64,000 bases of DNA from an uncultured SAR86 cluster bacterium (lineage in GTDB: Bacteria > Pseudomonadota > Gammaproteobacteria > Magnimaribacterales > D2472). The stretch's first letter is position 1. Each line of letters begins with the position of its first letter. Both the position numbers and the translations under genes were made by a program. The notes below the pieces were generated by a model. That model ran no database searches. It was not told the DNA's origin and was given only the letters and a program-made list of their open reading frames with translations. Shown one piece after another: positions 53,887-62,148 of the stretch. The DNA is taken from contig CACOPA010000001.1 in NCBI GenBank assembly GCA_902628925.1, forward strand, positions 1 to 64,000, read 5' to 3'.

Positions 53887-54858
53887 ATGAAAACATATGA
53901 ATATATTTGGCTAGATGGATACACTCCTGAAGCAAATATGCGAAGTAAAGTAAAAGCTACCGATGAAGATACAGCTCCAGATTGGTCTTTTGATGGTTCG
54001 TCAACGCAACAAGCAGAGGGAGGAAGTTCAGATTGTCTTCTCTTGCCTGTTCAAACTTATGAAAATCCCAATGGGCATGACTTAGTAATGACTCAGGTTC
54101 AGGCGGCAGATCATACTACTCACCCATCTAATTTTAGAGCTGCAGCTGCGGAGGTAGTTACAGATGAGTGGTGGTTTGGATTCGAACAAGAATTTTTCTT
54201 TACTGATCCAAATTCAGGAGAACCTCTGGGCTGGGAAGACGGAACTCCTAAAGAACAAGGTGAATATTACTGTGGTGTAGGTGCGGGTAATGTTGTTGGC
54301 AGAGAAATTTCGGACGCTCATTTACATGCTTGTCTGGATCTTGGAATCACTTTAACTGGAACTAACGCTGAAGTTGCCCTAGGACAATGGGAGTACCAGT
54401 GTTTCGGTAAAGGGATTAAGGCTGCAGATGATTTATGGGTAAGCAGATACATGCTTTTCAAAATTGCTGAAGAATTTGGTGTGGGTGTAAACATTCATCC
54501 AAAACCAAAAACAGGTGATTGGAATGGATCAGGAATGCATACTAATTTTTCAAATGAAGAGATGAGATCAAATGGATCTGAAGCTTTATTCAATGGAATG
54601 TGTGACAAACTTGGCGAGGTTCATGAAGAAGGTATTGCCTCTTATGGTTCTGATAATGATATGAGATTAACAGGACTACATGAAACTCAAAGTATTGATA
54701 AATTTTCGTATGGTGTCAGTGATAGAGGGGCTAGTATTAGGATTCCTGTATACACTGTGGAACACGATTGGAATGGTTATCTTGAAGATAGAAGACCAGC
54801 ATCAAACGCCGATCCATACAAAATATTAGCTCATATAGTGGGAACTTTAACTAAGTAA
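53887..54858 (+). CDS. glnII: type II (eukaryotic-like) glutamine synthetase
   Basis: A 323-residue enzyme, far shorter than GSI (about 470). GSII signatures: YEYIWLDGYTPEANMRSK, WSFDGSSTQQAEGGSSDCLL, FGFEQEFFFTD, TNAEVALGQWEYQCFG and GDWNGSGMHTNFSNEEMR. GSII forms decamers and lacks the adenylylation Tyr loop of GSI, so control would be mainly transcriptional. It occupies the position glnA holds in the usual glnA-ntrB-ntrC locus. It has a sigma-54 type promoter and a terminator before ntrB. Confidence 0.94.
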   Translation: MKTYEYIWLDGYTPEANMRSKVKATDEDTAPDWSFDGSSTQQAEGGSSDCLLLPVQTYENPNGHDLVMTQVQAADHTTHPSNFRAAAAEVVTDEWWFGFEQEFFFTDPNSGEPLGWEDGTPKEQGEYYCGVGAGNVVGREISDAHLHACLDLGITLTGTNAEVALGQWEYQCFGKGIKAADDLWVSRYMLFKIAEEFGVGVNIHPKPKTGDWNGSGMHTNFSNEEMRSNGSEALFNGMCDKLGEVHEEGIASYGSDNDMRLTGLHETQSIDKFSYGVSDRGASIRIPVYTVEHDWNGYLEDRRPASNADPYKILAHIVGTLTK

Positions 54859-54867
54859 CGTTATGAG

Positions 54868-54897
54868 AGCAGCCTCTTTTTGAGGCTGCTTTTTTTT
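54868..54897 (+). terminator. intrinsic terminator between glnII and ntrB
   Basis: AGCAGCCTC (54868-54876) pairs perfectly with GAGGCTGCT (54882-54890) over a TTTTT loop, followed by an uninterrupted T run to 54897. Only 5 bp separate it from the ntrB ATG, so readthrough would lower ntrBC expression relative to glnII, as in enteric glnA-ntrBC. Confidence 0.92.
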
Positions 54898-54902
54898 CAA
54901 AT

Positions 54903-56030
54903 ATGAATATTCTGTTTCAAGCATTTAATCAGCTATCAACAGAAATCATAATCACGGATTTAGATTTTCATATCATCACAATGAATGAATCGGCCGCTTC
55001 AAATGGCTGGAAATCAGATAGTCTGAATCACTCAAAAGCTCTTGAAAGGGTAATTAGTAAGTCAAAAATAAATAAATCAGAATTGCCTTCTCTTGATTCT
55101 TTAATTGATGATGAATCTTTTGAAAATCTTAAAGAGGCACTTGAACACACTCAACAAAACTCTTCAGCCACAACAAAAAGAGATTTATCAATTAAATTTA
55201 AAAATGGTCAGAAGAGAACTATAGATTTGACTGTGTCCTTATCGGAAGAGTTTGAAGTATATATTTTAGAAATTTCTAATGTTGATAACCTAAATAAAAT
55301 TATTGACTCAACAAGAACATTTGCTTCTCAAAAAATTGCTGCTGGCTTAGCGCGATCACTTGCTCATGAAGTCAAAAATCCTCTTTCGGGAATTAAAGGC
55401 AGCGCTCAAATTTTAGAAAAGAAATACTCTGATGACTTTTCCAAAAAATTTCTAAAAATTATTGTTGATGAGACCGACAGGTTGAATGACATAGTCAATA
55501 GGATTTTAACTCCTGCGAAAAAACCTGATTTAGATTTCTTTAATATTCATGAGGCAGTTGAGAGAGTTCTAACATTAGCAGGCGCTGATAATATTGACAA
55601 AATTGAGATTAGAAAAAATTATGATCCAAGTATTCCAGAAATCTATGGCGATAAAAATTTATTTATTCAGGCACTACTAAACATAACCCAAAACGCAATT
55701 CATGCTATTGATGTTAGTAAAGATGCTTTTATAGAAATTTCTACAGGCGTAACATTTCGCCAGCCAATTAACGGGAAGATTTTTTCAACACTTGCGACCA
55801 TTAAAATTGCAGATAATGGGCCAGGAATCGATGATATGATCAAAGATCAAATCTTTTTTCCGATGATTTCAACGAAAGAATCAGGATCAGGTCTTGGATT
55901 ATCAATTGCTCAGGATATCGTGAGAATGCATGGGGGTACAATAAGTCATGAGCGAAAAGAAGGCAGCACTATTTTCTCGGTAGTTGTACCAATTGAAAGT
56001 CAATTATTAGCAGAGCAAGTAAATGCCTAA
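54903..56030 (+). CDS. ntrB: nitrogen regulation sensor kinase NtrB
   Basis: A 375-residue soluble histidine kinase. An N-terminal PAS-like domain (1-130) precedes the H-box GLARSLAHEVKNPLSGIKGS (His155) and the ATPase boxes: LLNITQNAIHAIDVS (N), IADNGPGIDDMI (G1) and STKESGSGLGLSIAQDIV (F/G2). In known systems PII controls NtrB, which phosphorylates NtrC. It follows the terminator at 54.9 kb and overlaps ntrC by 8 bp. Confidence 0.95.
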   Translation: MNILFQAFNQLSTEIIITDLDFHIITMNESAASNGWKSDSLNHSKALERVISKSKINKSELPSLDSLIDDESFENLKEALEHTQQNSSATTKRDLSIKFKNGQKRTIDLTVSLSEEFEVYILEISNVDNLNKIIDSTRTFASQKIAAGLARSLAHEVKNPLSGIKGSAQILEKKYSDDFSKKFLKIIVDETDRLNDIVNRILTPAKKPDLDFFNIHEAVERVLTLAGADNIDKIEIRKNYDPSIPEIYGDKNLFIQALLNITQNAIHAIDVSKDAFIEISTGVTFRQPINGKIFSTLATIKIADNGPGIDDMIKDQIFFPMISTKESGSGLGLSIAQDIVRMHGGTISHERKEGSTIFSVVVPIESQLLAEQVNA

Positions 56031-57396
56031 AGTTTGGATAGCTGATGATGACGATGCTATCAGAATGATTCTTGATGAGCATTTAAAATCCGAAGGTTTA
56101 GATGTATCTTCTTTTAGCGATGGTGAATTATTGCTCAACGAGCTAGATAAAGACGTTCCCGATCTCGTAATTTCTGACATAAAAATGCCAGGAGTTAATG
56201 GCTATGATCTTTTAAAACATCTAAATAATAATTACGAGGATGTTCCTGTCATTATCATGACGGCATTTACTGATATGCAAGCTGCTGTGGATGCTTATGG
56301 TGGAGGTGCATTCGAATATCTACCTAAACCATTTGACTTAGAAGAAGCATCATTAATCATTAAGAGAGCATTAGAGAAAACTGATATCGAAAAACCTAAA
56401 AAGATTTCTAAAACTGAGCTTATTGGATCGGCTCCGTCAATGCAAAATGTGTTTAGATCCATTGGTAAACTTTCTCATACCACTGCAACTGTTCTTATTC
56501 AGGGAGAGTCGGGTACTGGAAAAGAATTAATAGCAAAATCGCTTCATAAAAATAGTCCAAGAAATGATATGCCATTCATTGCACTGAACATGGCTGATAT
56601 TCCTAAAGAGCTAATTGAGAGTGAGCTTTTTGGACATGAGAAAGGCTCATTCACTGGTGCAGTTGAACAAAGAATTGGAAGGTTTGAACAAGCCAATGGA
56701 GGGACTTTATTTCTTGATGAGATTGGGGATATGCCTTTGGAAACTCAAACTAGACTTCTTAGAGTCTTGTCAAATAAAGAGTTTTATAGAGTTGGTGGGG
56801 ATAAGCCAATAAAAGTTGATGTAAGAATTCTTGCTGCAACACATCAAGACCTAGAAAACCTGGTTTCATCTGCAACTTTTAGAGAAGATCTTTTTTATAG
56901 ATTAAACGTTATCAGAATAGATGTTCCACCATTGCGAAAAAGAATTGAGGATATAGCTGATCTTAGTTCTGCTTTTCTTAAGAGTCATGCTGATGATCTT
57001 GTTGAGCCTGTTAAGATACTGTCTAAAGAAGCTTTGAAAAAACTATCTGAGTATTCTTGGCCTGGCAATGTGAGGCAGCTTGAAAATACATGCTACTGGC
57101 TTGCGTTAATGGCACCAAGTAAGGATATTCAGCCAAGTGATTTACCACAGGATATTTTAAATGGAAAAGTTCTTAACCCAAGCAGTGATGATTGGCGCGA
57201 TGGATTCAAGGCTTGGATTGATGGGTTGCATGAAACAACTCGCGAAAACTTATTGGAATCAATTGAACCAGAAATAGATAAACTATTGATCGAATTTGCT
57301 TTGGATAAAACTAACGGGAAAAAGCAAGAAGCTGCAAAATTATTAGGCTTAGGAAGAAATACGCTTGCTAAAAAAATTAAAGAGATTAATGGCTAA
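56023..57396 (+). CDS. ntrC: nitrogen regulation response regulator NtrC
   Basis: A 457-residue sigma-54 activator. The receiver domain has DDDD near residue 8-11 and the phospho-acceptor Asp52 ([13 protein letters not shown]). The AAA+ domain has [15 protein letters not shown] (Walker A), [18 protein letters not shown] (GAFTGA-type loop, here GSFTGA) and [13 protein letters not shown] (Walker B). The C-terminal Fis-type helix-turn-helix is [20 protein letters not shown]. It likely activates the sigma-54 type promoter of glnII. Its 3' end overlaps convergent grxC by 11 bp. Confidence 0.96.
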   Translation: MPKVWIADDDDAIRMILDEHLKSEGLDVSSFSDGELLLNELDKDVPDLVISDIKMPGVNGYDLLKHLNNNYEDVPVIIMTAFTDMQAAVDAYGGGAFEYLPKPFDLEEASLIIKRALEKTDIEKPKKISKTELIGSAPSMQNVFRSIGKLSHTTATVLIQGESGTGKELIAKSLHKNSPRNDMPFIALNMADIPKELIESELFGHEKGSFTGAVEQRIGRFEQANGGTLFLDEIGDMPLETQTRLLRVLSNKEFYRVGGDKPIKVDVRILAATHQDLENLVSSATFREDLFYRLNVIRIDVPPLRKRIEDIADLSSAFLKSHADDLVEPVKILSKEALKKLSEYSWPGNVRQLENTCYWLALMAPSKDIQPSDLPQDILNGKVLNPSSDDWRDGFKAWIDGLHETTRENLLESIEPEIDKLLIEFALDKTNGKKQEAAKLLGLGRNTLAKKIKEING

Positions 57397-57640
57397 GCAT
57401 CTTTTCTAGGTTACCCTCCCCATGCAGAGCATACAGATCATCACATCCTCCAATATGTATGTCATCAACCCAAATCTGAGGAACTGAGGTTTTGCCTGCT
57501 TTTTTAGCCATATCAGCTCTTAACGAGGGCTTGAAATCAACGCTGATTTCTTTATAAGGAACACCTAACTTTTTTAATAAAGATTTAGCCCTATAGCAAT
57601 ATGGACACGTCATCGTAGTGTAAATAGTTACATTTTTCAT
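57386..57640 (-). CDS. grxC: glutaredoxin 3
   Basis: An 84-residue dithiol glutaredoxin with the CPYC active site (TTMTCPYCYRAKSLL, residues 8-22), the cis-Pro segment TSVPQIWVDDIHIGGCDDL that binds glutathione, and normal length. It reduces disulfides with glutathione. It overlaps yibN by 4 bp, the order also seen in E. coli, where secB follows; secB is not next here because ntrC converges on grxC. Confidence 0.96.
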   Translation of the reverse strand: MKNVTIYTTMTCPYCYRAKSLLKKLGVPYKEISVDFKPSLRADMAKKAGKTSVPQIWVDDIHIGGCDDLYALHGEGNLEKMLSH

Positions 57641-58053
57641 GGTTTTACTAGAGGCATATTATCCTGTTGCCAACTTGAGATTCCGCCTTTTAGTACCGTT
57701 AAATTCGTAAAACCTTTCTTCGAAAGCTTTTCTCCTGTCAGCCCTGCATTTCTTCCCAGAGCGCACACTAAAACAATTGGAGTCTCCTTAAATGCGAGCA
57801 GTTCCTCGTAACGAGAATCTATATCCTGATAAGGGATGTTAATTGAGTTTGTAATGGTTCCTTTTTCAAATTCATCCTTAGGTCTTACATCCAGTATTTT
57901 TGCATTTTCTTTGTTTACCAGAGTTGTAAGTTCACCTGTCGAAATTCTTTTACCACCTCTTCGAGATTCAGTTCTCCACCAAAGAACTAAAAACAAAAAT
58001 AAGGGTAACGAATAGTACCAGTGGTCGATTAAAAATAAATTGAACTCAATCAT
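57637..58053 (-). CDS. yibN: membrane-anchored rhodanese-like protein (YibN)
   Basis: From the ATG at 58053 (MIEFNLFLIDHWYYSLPLFL) the protein has one N-terminal membrane helix (about 12-26), a basic Arg/Lys stretch, and a rhodanese domain: ILDVRPKDEFEKGTI, SINIPYQDI and the catalytic-loop Cys in IVLVCALGRNAGLTG. An earlier in-frame start at 58152 would run into gpmA. Rhodaneses move sulfur, but the acceptor is unknown. Its grxC partner and opposite-facing mutase gene match the conserved locus. Confidence 0.88.
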   Translation of the reverse strand: MIEFNLFLIDHWYYSLPLFLFLVLWWRTESRRGGKRISTGELTTLVNKENAKILDVRPKDEFEKGTITNSINIPYQDIDSRYEELLAFKETPIVLVCALGRNAGLTGEKLSKKGFTNLTVLKGGISSWQQDNMPLVKP

Positions 58054-58094
58054 TAGCGTATTATCGCTTAAAATAGATTTAATGTGAGGAGATA

Positions 58095-58724
58095 ATGGAA
58101 GATTTGAATTACTTAATCTTAGTGCGTCACGGACAAAGTGAATGGAATGCAAAAAACCTGTTCACTGGATGGAAAGACCCTGATCTAACTGAGCAAGGAA
58201 TAAATGAGGCGGAAAAAGCCGGCAAGCTCCTACTCGAGAAAAAAATTGATTTAGACGAACTCTTTACCTCAGTTTTAATTAGGGCAATTAATACTGGGAA
58301 TATAATTTTAGATCAGTTGGGCATTGAATCATTGCCGACCACAAGGGATCAATCATTAAATGAAAGGAATTATGGTGATCTTGCTGGTCTTAATAAGGAC
58401 GATGCGAGAAAGAAATGGGGAGAAGAGCAAGTTCATATTTGGAGAAGATCATACGATGTGCCTCCACCGGGAGGTGAGAGCCTAAAGAATACTGGAGAAA
58501 GAGTACTTCCATACTTTGAAAATAAAATTAAACCGCTCATAGCGGAAGGAAAAAATATCTTGATTGCGGCTCATGGAAATTCACTGCGATCCCTTATTAA
58601 GGAGCTTGATAATCTAAGTGATGATGAGATTGTAAAGCTGGAAATTCCAACCGGTGCTCCAATTATTTATTCTTTTCGAGATGGGTTCATTGAAAACAAA
58701 GAAGAGCTTTTTGGCAACCAATAG
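58095..58724 (+). CDS. gpmA: 2,3-bisphosphoglycerate-dependent phosphoglycerate mutase
   Basis: A 209-residue histidine-phosphatase-fold mutase, interconverting 3- and 2-phosphoglycerate in glycolysis. [20 protein letters not shown] contains the phospho-His; [29 protein letters not shown] and [19 protein letters not shown] complete the active site. A GAGGAG ribosome site lies 5 bp before the ATG. It is a cofactor-dependent enzyme at a locus where gammaproteobacteria usually carry the unrelated metal-dependent gpmI. Confidence 0.95.
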   Translation: MEDLNYLILVRHGQSEWNAKNLFTGWKDPDLTEQGINEAEKAGKLLLEKKIDLDELFTSVLIRAINTGNIILDQLGIESLPTTRDQSLNERNYGDLAGLNKDDARKKWGEEQVHIWRRSYDVPPPGGESLKNTGERVLPYFENKIKPLIAEGKNILIAAHGNSLRSLIKELDNLSDDEIVKLEIPTGAPIIYSFRDGFIENKEELFGNQ

Positions 58725-59715
58725 TTTTTCAGAAATAGTCATTAACTGGTACGAATTGCATGGTCGCCATGATTTGCAATGGAGAAAGGGAATTACTCCA
58801 TATCGGATATGGATCTCTGAAATTATGTTGCAACAAACTCAAGTTGTTACAGTTAAGCCCTATTTTAAAAAATTTATACAAAAATACCCAACCCTCAAAT
58901 CTATTGAAGATGCCTCAGAAGATGAGATTCTTACCCTATGGTCAGGTTTAGGATTTTATAAAAGGGCAAGAAATATATTTCAAACCAAAGAAATTATCCA
59001 TTCAGAACATAAAGGACGCTTTCCAAAAACTTTTGAAGAAATCATTAAGCTGCCTGGGATTGGTAAATCAACAGCCGGTGCAATCATGTCAATTGCACAT
59101 CAAATACCTACACCCATTTTGGATGGGAATGTTAAAAGGATCCTTCAGAGATGTTTTTCTAATGATAAAAATGTTCTTAGCGAAAAAGAGTTATGGAATT
59201 TATCTTTAAGCGTTTCGAATGCAGCTAACTCAAATCTCTACACACAAGGGATCATGGACATTGGTGCAACTGTATGCACTCCTCAGAATCCAGAATGTTC
59301 CCAATGCCCCTTAAGTGCAAATTGCAACTCAGCATTTTTAAAAGTAGAAGCTAAAAAAAGTAAAAAAATGACGGATCTAAAGACCATAAATATGAAACTT
59401 AGTCTTTTTGTAGCAGATCAAGAGATACTCTTGAGAAAAATTGATGATCAAGAGATCTGGAGAGGTTTGTGGTCACTTCCTTATACTAATGAATCTTCAT
59501 CAAAAGTAAGGAACTATAATATTGAGAAAATCAAACATAGACTTAGTCATAGAATTTTGGAAATTGATATTAATTTAAAAAAAGTTACAAAAAAGTTTAT
59601 CCCTAAAAATAATTTTCAATATCAATGGGTTAAAGTAAGGGATGTTGAAAATATTGCCTTACCAAAACCAATAAAAAAAGTAATAAAAAATCATGGAAAA
59701 GAAAATCCTTTGTAA
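58711..59715 (+). CDS. mutY: A/G-specific adenine glycosylase
   Basis: A 334-residue base-excision enzyme removing A opposite 8-oxo-G. I favour the TTG at 58711 because it gives [20 protein letters not shown], the same spacing to the conserved WY as E. coli MutY, with AAGAG upstream. Motifs: [18 protein letters not shown], helix-hairpin-helix [14 protein letters not shown], catalytic Asp in [10 protein letters not shown], and the iron-sulfur C-x6-C-x2-C-x5-C at [18 protein letters not shown] Nudix-like C-terminus follows. It overlaps gpmA by 14 bp and yggX by 23 bp. Confidence 0.94.
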   Translation: MATNSFSEIVINWYELHGRHDLQWRKGITPYRIWISEIMLQQTQVVTVKPYFKKFIQKYPTLKSIEDASEDEILTLWSGLGFYKRARNIFQTKEIIHSEHKGRFPKTFEEIIKLPGIGKSTAGAIMSIAHQIPTPILDGNVKRILQRCFSNDKNVLSEKELWNLSLSVSNAANSNLYTQGIMDIGATVCTPQNPECSQCPLSANCNSAFLKVEAKKSKKMTDLKTINMKLSLFVADQEILLRKIDDQEIWRGLWSLPYTNESSSKVRNYNIEKIKHRLSHRILEIDINLKKVTKKFIPKNNFQYQWVKVRDVENIALPKPIKKVIKNHGKENPL

Positions 59716-59962
59716 AAAACTAAATAAAGAACTGCCCGCACTTGACCGACCGCCTATGCCTGGCCCAAAAGGAATTGAAATTATGGAAACTGTTTCATCA
59801 GAAGCTTGGGAGTTATGGAAAACTCATCAGACAATGCTCATTAATGAGAAACATCTAGATTCATCAAATCCTGAAGATAGGCAATGGCTTTTTGGTCAAA
59901 TGGAGAAGTTTTTTAATAACGAAGAAGTTGAACAGGCTTCTGGATTCAAAGAACTCGACTGA
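59693..59962 (+). CDS. yggX: YggX family Fe(II)-trafficking protein
   Basis: An 89-residue Ygg[24 protein letters not shown] holds the single conserved Cys and Pro/Gly turn, and EAWELWKTHQTMLINEKHL and RQWLFGQMEKFF are family hallmarks. It protects iron-sulfur clusters from oxidation in enterics. The mutY-yggX pair is conserved; MutY itself carries an iron-sulfur cluster. Confidence 0.95.
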   Translation: MEKKILCKKLNKELPALDRPPMPGPKGIEIMETVSSEAWELWKTHQTMLINEKHLDSSNPEDRQWLFGQMEKFFNNEEVEQASGFKELD

Positions 59963-59965
59963 ATA

Positions 59966-60730
59966 TTAAGAGTGATTCCACCAAGAAGTATCTGTATAAG
60001 ACCTTAAATCCAATTCATGCGTCCAAGTTGAACGATGCTGTTTGTAAAGGTAGTAATAGGCTTCTGCAACTTTCTCAGGAAGGATAATCCCATCTTCTTT
60101 GCCGCGAGTTTCTCGAAGTTGGTTAAATAACTCATCTCCTAGCATTTTGCCTAAAGTATCTGGTGCGTCTACCATGCCATCAACTACAACATGAGCAACA
60201 TGAATGCCCTTCTCCGCAAACTCATCATTTAGAGTCTGACACAGCATGCGTCTGCTGCCCATGGCAGCTGCGTGCGAATGTTGTGTTTTATTTCCTCGCA
60301 TTGCAGCTGTAGCAGAGGTTGCAATAATGGTTCCGCTGCCTCTCTCACTCATAAGCGGGCATAAAGTTTTTGCTGCTCTAAATAAACCAAAACTCGCCAT
60401 TCTCCAGCCCCACTCAAACTCTTTATAAGAAGTTTCATCCAATTGCTTCATCCCTGATTGAGCACCAAGGTTATAAATCAAAACCTCGATTAGGCCAATA
60501 TCCTTTTCAACTGATTCTATAGTTTTTTCAATTACACCATCATCAATTGCATTGATTAATTCTCCTGTTGCCTCGCCACCCTTGGATTGAATCTGGTCTA
60601 AGGATTCTTGCAATGCATCGCCATCACTCCTTCTACATAGATGTGAATGAAGTCCTTCCAAGGCAAACTTTTCTGCAACCGTTGCTCCAATTCCTCTACC
60701 GGCTCCTAAAACTAGACAAACTTTTTTCAT
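59966..60730 (-). CDS. short-chain dehydrogenase-like protein without the YxxxK motif
   Basis: A 254-residue SDR-fold protein with LVLGAGRGIGATVAEKF at the N-terminus and IYNLGAQSGM in place of the usual NNAG. Around the active site it reads TSATAAMRGNKTQHSHAA; the Ser is present but at +13/+17, where Tyr and Lys are expected, there are Ser and Ala. GIHVAHVVVDGMVDAPD matches a subgroup of atypical SDRs that also lack the Tyr. It may be a non-oxidoreductase or use another mechanism. It stands alone, converging on yggX. Confidence 0.8.
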   Translation of the reverse strand: MKKVCLVLGAGRGIGATVAEKFALEGLHSHLCRRSDGDALQESLDQIQSKGGEATGELINAIDDGVIEKTIESVEKDIGLIEVLIYNLGAQSGMKQLDETSYKEFEWGWRMASFGLFRAAKTLCPLMSERGSGTIIATSATAAMRGNKTQHSHAAAMGSRRMLCQTLNDEFAEKGIHVAHVVVDGMVDAPDTLGKMLGDELFNQLRETRGKEDGIILPEKVAEAYYYLYKQHRSTWTHELDLRSYTDTSWWNHS

Positions 60731-60791
60731 AATGATTTTTTTAGTTTATTTATTATTTTATAGAAGTATTCTACGGTTAGTACAGTTCGGT

Positions 60792-60797
60792 TATAAT
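60792..60797 (+). promoter_or_regulatory. -10 box of the tRNA-Phe gene
   Basis: A perfect TATAAT lies 18 bp before the mature tRNA 5' end. No good -35 hexamer is seen at the usual distance, so only the -10 is claimed. Confidence 0.5.
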
Positions 60798-60814
60798 TTC
60801 GGTCTTCGATCAAT

Positions 60815-60890
60815 GCCCAGATAGCTCAGTCGGTAGAGCAAAGGACTGAAAATCCTTGTGTCGGTGGTTCGATTCCACCTCTGGGCACCA
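60815..60890 (+). tRNA. tRNA-Phe (GAA)
   Basis: A 76-nt cloverleaf with acceptor GCCCAGA pairing TCTGGGC, D arm AGCTCAGTCGGTAGAGC, anticodon stem AAGGA/TCCTT around loop CTGAAAA (anticodon GAA), T arm GGTGG-TTCGATT-CCACC and an encoded CCA at 60888-60890. All stems pair without mismatch. Confidence 0.97.
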
Positions 60891-60931
60891 TTTCTAAAAA
60901 TCAAATACCTTATGTGTAATAATTATTCTAA

Positions 60932-62086
60932 ATGAGCAAATCAAATCATTACTCACTTGCCAATCCAACCTCATTGCTGTTGGATGATGATCATATTATT
61001 GAGCGTGTTTTTTCTCATATTGATAACAAAACAACTGATTTAGGCGATGAGGTTTGGAAAGAGCCAGTTAAAAATTATATTGATCAAGAGCGTTTTGATA
61101 ATGAAATTAAATTGCTGAGATCCCTGCCAGTACCCTTCTGTCCCTCAAGTGCTCTGCCAGAAAAAGGTTCATACGTATCAAGAATTGCAGCTGGAACTCC
61201 AATTCTTGTAACTAGAGATGATGAAGATAATATAAATGCATTTATAAACGCTTGCAGGCATCGAGGCATGCAAGTTGCTTCAGGCAGCGGATGTAAAAAA
61301 TCTTTTGTTTGTCCTTATCATGGATGGGCATACGGATTAAAGGGAGAGAATAGACATATTCCAGGCGCTGATGGTTTTCCTGGCATTGACCCTCAAGAAC
61401 ATGGGCTCAAGCAAGTGAATGCTGTTGAAAAAGGAGGTATTGTTTATGTTTGCCAAGATGGTGAAATCGATGAAAAATTTCTAGATGAAACTCTAGATTA
61501 CTTCACTGAAGATCAAGCTTTGATTAATCAATCTGGAATTGAAGATGAGGCGAACTGGAAGATATTGCACGAAACTCTGCTCGAGGGGTATCACATTAAA
61601 TCTCTGCATAAGGATACTTTTTATCCTTATGGGTTGGACAATATTAATGTTGTTGAAAACTACGGTCAAAATTCTCGCGTTATTTTTCCATTTAAGCGCA
61701 TTGAAAAACTAAGAGATATTCAGCCGTCGAAGAGAGTGATTGATGGCACCATTACATCGGTATACAGCCTATTTCCAAATGTCAGCATCTCGGTGCTGTC
61801 AAAGCATACAAATTTAGTTATTTTGGAACCAATTAGCCCCACCCGATCAAAATGGGTTATTTATACCTTGATAAACAAAAGCAATAAGAAAGAAAAATTA
61901 TCTAGAGAAGATGCTATGCGAGATGCAAAATTTGTTGGGGATACCGGACAAGATGAAGACCGTGAAGCAGCAAGAGCAATTCAGCAAACTTTAGGTACCA
62001 AAGCTAATGATCATTTGACGTTTGGCTATTTTGAAAAAGCCATCGTGAATTTTCACTCACACCTAGCTAAATATTTAGACCAATAA
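60932..62086 (+). CDS. Rieske [2Fe-2S] aromatic-ring-hydroxylating oxygenase alpha subunit
   Basis: A 384-residue oxygenase. The Rieske cluster ligands are in NACRHRGMQVASGSG...FVCPYHGWAYGLKG (CxH...CxxH, about residues 110-137). The mononuclear iron site follows: NWKILHETLLEGYHIKSLHK with two His. Such enzymes hydroxylate aromatic or quaternary-amine substrates with a separate reductase, which is not nearby. The substrate is unknown. It is a single gene after tRNA-Phe and converges on the TonB receptor gene. Confidence 0.9.
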   Translation: MSKSNHYSLANPTSLLLDDDHIIERVFSHIDNKTTDLGDEVWKEPVKNYIDQERFDNEIKLLRSLPVPFCPSSALPEKGSYVSRIAAGTPILVTRDDEDNINAFINACRHRGMQVASGSGCKKSFVCPYHGWAYGLKGENRHIPGADGFPGIDPQEHGLKQVNAVEKGGIVYVCQDGEIDEKFLDETLDYFTEDQALINQSGIEDEANWKILHETLLEGYHIKSLHKDTFYPYGLDNINVVENYGQNSRVIFPFKRIEKLRDIQPSKRVIDGTITSVYSLFPNVSISVLSKHTNLVILEPISPTRSKWVIYTLINKSNKKEKLSREDAMRDAKFVGDTGQDEDREAARAIQQTLGTKANDHLTFGYFEKAIVNFHSHLAKYLDQ

Positions 62087-62096
62087 GAAGTTGTCG

Positions 62097-62130
62097 GTGC
62101 CCTATATTATTGAGGGGAATATTAGGGCAC
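62097..62130. repeat. long inverted repeat between convergent genes, candidate terminator
   Basis: GTGCCCTA (62097-62104) pairs with TAGGGCAC (62123-62130), and the stem can extend inward with one bulged base. It lies between the convergent Rieske and TonB-receptor stops (62086 and 62149). No T run follows on either side, so it may act as an mRNA-end stabilising hairpin or a non-classical terminator. Confidence 0.5.
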
Positions 62131-62148
62131 AGACTAGAGAAACTATGA

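Noticed and set aside
58055-58068. AGCG-N6-CGCT palindrome between yibN and gpmA as an operator
   Set aside because: Four-base arms are too short to be convincing in a 41-bp gap; no second copy was noticed.
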